NCBI GenBank assembly: GCA_002436065.1 | Contig: DIXP01000105.1 | Span: 90,473-154,472, forward strand | Reading direction: 5' to 3' | From: Chloroflexi bacterium UBA6077 | Lineage (GTDB): Bacteria > Chloroflexota > UBA6077 | Length of the DNA: 64,000 nt | In this document: piece by piece, positions 60,829 to 64,000 of the stretch | Numbering within the stretch: position 1 is the stretch's first letter | Layout of the letters: every line of letters starts with the position of its first letter | The notes under the pieces: generated by a model | What the model was told of the DNA's origin: nothing | Databases searched by the model: none | What the model saw: the letters and a program-made list of their open reading frames with translations, nothing else | Program-made: the position numbers and the translations under genes

Positions 60829-60905
60829 CACAGCTGGGAGACCGAATGGCGCAGGTGGTGAGGATCGCTCGCTGAGACATGATCGCCAGGGGAGGACAGG
60901 CGAGA

Positions 60906-61940
60906 CTACCCTCTTCGCATCAGCCTCCTAAACGCGTCGGATCCCTGGGCGGCAGCGTAGAGAGCCCTGCGAAGCGGCTCCGTCCACCGCCAACTCAGCG
61001 AGTTCATGACCTGATCGAGGTTCTCCCTCGTGCCGGCATGAGAAGCGGTCTCCTCCATCAGCAATTCCTGGGTTTGCTTGTGTACCCTGATCTCATCACT
61101 CAGCAGTTCCCTCGTGTGCTGGTGGGACTCAGTCTCGTTGAGCAACAGTTCGCGAGTCTCCTGGTGGAGGCGCGTCTCCCGGCTCAACTGAAGCTGAATG
61201 GGAACGAGTGATGCAGGCATGGAGCGCCTCTCCTTGCTCCTGTCCCTGCCAGAATGGACCGGCCATTCGTGGAATTCCGAGTTGTAGTTGTCCAGCAGCA
61301 GCCTCTTCGGTGCGCATCCGGTGGCACTACAGCAGAAATTGAACGACAACTGGTCGCGACGAGAGTAACGGTAGACGTGAGATAACCAGAGGCTAAGGGT
61401 CTCCTGCAACTCAAGGTTCCCATGGCGGCGAAACAGCATGCCGCACCAGTACGGTATCTCTTCCAGAACGGCAGGGGCAATCAGCGCATAATGGTTTAGT
61501 TGCTCGAAGACCCTGTTAGGGTCATCAAGACCGAGCCTGACGACCTCAAGAAACTCATCAAGCAGCGTCTGTCGGTAGCTATGGGATGGGAGGGCAAAGT
61601 CGCAATCCGACAACTGCTGTCTCAGCATGACCTCGGGAGGCTTCTTCAAGACCACGGAGTTGTCGATGTACAGAGAGGCCCCATACTCTGGAAGGAACCT
61701 ATCCGGAAGCATCTTGTACACCCTCTGGCTTCGAGAGGGGTCCATGGGGAAGATCGGATCCACCAGAACAATGTCCCACGTTTCACTCTTCAAACTCGAG
61801 TCATCGGTGAAGCAGATGAAACGGAGATCCGATTCTTGTCGTATTGGCTGCTCGTTCAGCGCTTCGTATTCGCCAAACAGGGCCGTGTAGACGCAGGCCA
61901 GCTCAGTCGTCTGACCTTGATGCGGCATGTTGTTGATCAT
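60906..61940 (-). CDS. DUF616-family putative glycosyltransferase with 14-residue repeats
   Basis: 344 residues. The N-terminal 240 match DUF616/TOD1-type proteins: CVYTALFGEYEALNEQP, LRFICFTDD, WDIVLV, RSQRVYKMLPDRFLPEYG and the metal-site-like ASLYIDNSVVLKKP. Residues 259-314 are four consecutive 14-residue repeats beginning with His (H-x-x-T-R/Q-E-L-L-...), two heptads each, so a coiled coil is likely. The C-terminal SLSWRWTEPLRRAL is a tail often seen on bacterial glycosyltransferases. Donor and acceptor unknown. Confidence 0.8.
   Translation of the reverse strand: MINNMPHQGQTTELACVYTALFGEYEALNEQPIRQESDLRFICFTDDSSLKSETWDIVLVDPIFPMDPSRSQRVYKMLPDRFLPEYGASLYIDNSVVLKKPPEVMLRQQLSDCDFALPSHSYRQTLLDEFLEVVRLGLDDPNRVFEQLNHYALIAPAVLEEIPYWCGMLFRRHGNLELQETLSLWLSHVYRYSRRDQLSFNFCCSATGCAPKRLLLDNYNSEFHEWPVHSGRDRSKERRSMPASLVPIQLQLSRETRLHQETRELLLNETESHQHTRELLSDEIRVHKQTQELLMEETASHAGTRENLDQVMNSLSWRWTEPLRRALYAAAQGSDAFRRLMRRG
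60999..61166 (-). repeat. Four 42-base repeats encoding a coiled coil
   Basis: Encodes residues 259-314 of the DUF616 protein in four units of 14 residues, each starting with His and carrying a TRELL-like core. The DNA copies have diverged, so it is an older amplification. Confidence 0.8.
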
Positions 61941-62149
61941 AATTCACGACAGCTAGAATCACACCAAAATAGACAGGCAGCGATAGGAAGGTTGTACTTG
62001 CGTTCCGTTCACGGGGATCGGCACATGAGAGCGAGTTGAGCATACAAGCTATCGGAGCCGATGGATCCTCGTCGATATTAGCACATCCAGCCGCACCAAA
62101 TACCCCCAGACTACAACAACTGCTCTGCCTGGAGGATATGGTTCCACAG

Positions 62150-62158
62150 TGCTATACT
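62150..62158 (+). promoter_or_regulatory. Extended -10 promoter
   Basis: TGC followed by TATACT (62153-62158, 5 of 6), with no good -35. It lies 36 bases before the TTG of the Alg5-like gene. Confidence 0.45.
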
Positions 62159-62194
62159 CTCGCCAGTTATCAGCAGTATTGTCAGGTGTAGTCC

Positions 62195-62908
62195 TTGTCC
62201 AGACCTTACGTCACTCTCGTACTCCCCGCGTACAACGAGGCCCTGCGCATCGCGCAAACCGTTGGCGAGGCGCAGACCTACTTCGAGCAGCGAGGCCACA
62301 GCTACGAGATCATCGTCTCAGCCGAGGGCAACGATGGGACCCGCGAACTTGTAGCAGCCATGGCGAGTGCTGATCCCAGACTGAAAGTGACCGGCACGGT
62401 GGAACGCCGTGGCAAGGGTTACGGCATCCGCCAGGGAGTCGCCATGGCAGAGGGGGGGGTCATCGGCTTCACGGACGCGGACAACAAGACTCCGATCGAA
62501 GAGTTCGACAAGGTAGTCCCTTGGTTGCGCGATGGGCACGATCTGGTGATCGGCTCACGGCGCCACCAGGATGCCAGGATCCTCAAGGCGCAGCCGCTGT
62601 ACCGCCAAATCGGGTCCAAGGGCTTCGCCCTCGTCATGCACGCCGTGGTCGGGCTCCACGACATCAACGACACACAGTGCGGCTTCAAGTTCTTCCAGCG
62701 GGAAGTGGCCATCGACCTGTTCCAGCGACAGAAGATAGACGGCTATATGTTCGACGTCGAGATTCTCCACCTAGCCCGAAAGCGAGGCTATCGCATCGCG
62801 CAGGTGCCGGTACGGTGGCGCAACGACGGGGACAGTCGCCTTCAACTGGTCGCTGGCAACCTGCGCAATCTACGCGACATTTTCCGCATTAGACTATCAT
62901 CCTCGTAG
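62195..62908 (+). CDS. Alg5/DPM-like glycosyltransferase family 2
   Basis: 237 residues. VTLVLPAYNEALRIAQTV, SAEGNDGT, GKGYGIRQGVAMAEGGVIGFTDADNKTP (D-x-D) and DTQCGFKFFQREVA are typical of dolichyl/polyprenyl-phosphate glucosyl- and mannosyltransferases (Alg5, DPM1). It would charge undecaprenyl phosphate with a single sugar for use by GT-C enzymes, and the very next gene is such an enzyme. No C-terminal membrane spans, so it is a peripheral membrane protein. TTG start at 62195, with AGG weakly upstream. Confidence 0.86.
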   Translation: MSRPYVTLVLPAYNEALRIAQTVGEAQTYFEQRGHSYEIIVSAEGNDGTRELVAAMASADPRLKVTGTVERRGKGYGIRQGVAMAEGGVIGFTDADNKTPIEEFDKVVPWLRDGHDLVIGSRRHQDARILKAQPLYRQIGSKGFALVMHAVVGLHDINDTQCGFKFFQREVAIDLFQRQKIDGYMFDVEILHLARKRGYRIAQVPVRWRNDGDSRLQLVAGNLRNLRDIFRIRLSSS

Positions 62909-62925
62909 CTTCGGGAAACTGATCG

Positions 62926-64000
62926 TTGCCTGCCAGCTTACTGTCATCCCCGCCTACCCATGGTACCGCGGATGGTCGCGCTACCCCGGATCATCCGCGA
63001 CCAGTGTTACTGCTGCTCGCTTCAATCGCGGGTGGACTCACGGCGGCCGTAACCATCGGTGGCCGCACCACCATCACTTCGGTTAGCCTTATCTGGCTAG
63101 CAACCCTGCTGCTGGGGTCTTCTCTGCTGATAGCGTGGGGACTTCTGTTCGCTCGTCATCTGCATCGACGATGGAAGCTTACCCTGCACGGATCGTTCCG
63201 GATCGCGGCGGCTTGCCACTCACCGCTGCTGATGGGTACCGTACTGGTCGTCGCCCTCTACTCGAACGACCTGGCAAACCACGTGTACTTCAACAGCGTC
63301 CACGGCCAAGTGCTTTTGCGTCCCCTGGTGCTCTGCGCCATCCTGGCCGTGCCTCTAGCCGCACAGCTGACCACACTGGCCATTCTCGATCGGCGACACC
63401 TTCTCGACTACATGGCAGTCGCCGCACCCATCGGGGTAGCGTTGATCCTGAGGCTATGGAGTATAGACTGGCAGCTCCCATATCTCCTCCACAATGATGA
63501 ACGCGGGTACCTTAGTTCAGCCATGACGGCCTGGGCCCACGGCGATCCCAATCCCTATCGTTTCATAAATCCGAGCGTGATGTTCTATCTGGATACCGCC
63601 CTCTTCAATCTCCTGGGGGGACCGCGAGCCGAGGCGCTCAGGGTCTTCTCGGAGACGCTGGGCATCACGGTCTGGGACCCCAGGGGAATGTACTTCATAG
63701 CCCTAGCTTCCCGCTCGCTCGTGGCCCTGTCTGGCGCCGCCACGATAGCCGTGGTGTATCTTTCCACCAAGCTGCTGTTTGACCGGAAGACCGCGCTTCT
63801 CGCCAGTTGGTTCCTCGCGTTTTCCTTCCTGCACGTTCGGGATTCGCACTACGGCACCAACGACATCATGGCGACCTTCTTCGCGGCAACATCCTTCCTC
63901 TTCGCAGCCAGGCTGTACCGCTCCGGTCGGTGGAGCGACTACTGGTGGGCAGGTGTGATGGGTGGCCTCGGAACCTCGACCAAGTACAACGTCGGGCTGT
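62926..64000 (+). CDS. GT39/PMT-like membrane glycosyltransferase (partial)
   Basis: The frame is open from TTG 62926 (or GTG 63004) to the end of the window, about 358 codons, with the stop beyond it. After three or four spans comes LPYLLHNDERGYLSSAMTAWAHGDPNPY, with the N-D-E acidic motif of lipid-phosphate-sugar-dependent GT-C transferases. It is followed by ASRSLVALSGAATIAVVYLSTKLLF and FLHVRDSHYGTNDIM, all PMT_2-like. With the Alg5-like gene before it, it forms a donor-synthase plus transferase pair. Its cut end hides the C-terminal half. Confidence 0.8.
   Translation, partial: MPASLLSSPPTHGTADGRATPDHPRPVLLLLASIAGGLTAAVTIGGRTTITSVSLIWLATLLLGSSLLIAWGLLFARHLHRRWKLTLHGSFRIAAACHSPLLMGTVLVVALYSNDLANHVYFNSVHGQVLLRPLVLCAILAVPLAAQLTTLAILDRRHLLDYMAVAAPIGVALILRLWSIDWQLPYLLHNDERGYLSSAMTAWAHGDPNPYRFINPSVMFYLDTALFNLLGGPRAEALRVFSETLGITVWDPRGMYFIALASRSLVALSGAATIAVVYLSTKLLFDRKTALLASWFLAFSFLHVRDSHYGTNDIMATFFAATSFLFAARLYRSGRWSDYWWAGVMGGLGTSTKYNVGL

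Overview
The window looks like a chromosomal stretch of an uncultivated Chloroflexota-like bacterium. Four things suggest this. There is a CxxC-x17-CxxC zinc-ribbon protein. A secreted protein carries a long TPSPTRTP linker and a Chloroflexota-style C-terminal 'ETGY...GGL..FGFPIS' module. A large membrane protein ends in a 'VRADSGFIYAVLDGRRRWV' module. Start codons are often GTG or TTG and the background GC content is high. The phylum call is an inference from protein style; no rRNA or other marker gene is present. A four-subunit 2-oxoacid:ferredoxin oxidoreductase suggests anaerobic or ferredoxin-linked carbon metabolism.

Layout. 0.26-7.1 kb holds housekeeping genes: a zinc ribbon, aroE, the porGDAB cluster, a MoaD/ThiS-like carrier and a ClpP-like protease. 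7.1-9.3 kb encodes the secreted cohesin-like protein, divergent from the next block. 9.4-34.4 kb is a large surface-polysaccharide locus read left to right. It contains an ABC exporter (wzm/wzt), a Wzz-like co-polymerase, eight glycosyltransferases and a methyltransferase. It also has a Wzx-like flippase, a Wzy-like polymerase, a UDP-GlcNAc 2-epimerase, several SDR sugar-nucleotide enzymes (one broken), a WecA/WbpL-type initiating transferase and a WbpM/CapD-type dehydratase. The stretch from about 13.3 to 23.9 kb is visibly poorer in GC than its flanks, like an imported serotype-specific core. 34.4-37.0 kb has a DUF2142-like membrane protein and a radical SAM/SPASM protein on the minus strand. 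37.2-41.4 kb is a second housekeeping block: a TraR/DksA-type zinc finger, lspA, an RluD-type synthase, gltX and a lipoprotein. 41.4-42.2 kb holds transposon debris and a MITE-like element. 42.2-64 kb is a second glycan-related region, rich in polytopic GT-C-type membrane proteins (five here, the last cut by the window end). It also encodes a UGM/PPOX-like flavoprotein, a GT2-GT4 fusion, an Fcl-like SDR, a methyltransferase-GT2 fusion, DUF616, an Alg5-like GT2 and a rhamnosyltransferase-like GT2.

The genes plausibly work together as follows. SDR enzymes and the 2-epimerase make deoxy or amino sugar nucleotides. The WecA/WbpL-type enzyme starts a lipid-linked glycan, and the cytoplasmic GTs extend it. 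Wzx/Wzy/Wzz or Wzm/Wzt export it. GT-C enzymes fed by Alg5/DPM-like lipid-sugar synthases may add sugars outside the membrane.

The most unusual aspect is the density and variety of structured repeats. They include long perfect palindromes, nested inverted repeats, paired arrays of degenerate GCTGA/TCAGC repeats and a MITE-like element. Several lie inside coding sequence: two in-frame insertions in the radical SAM gene, and C-terminal tails of wzt and of the GT2-GT4 fusion. No tRNA, rRNA, CRISPR array or replication origin was seen.
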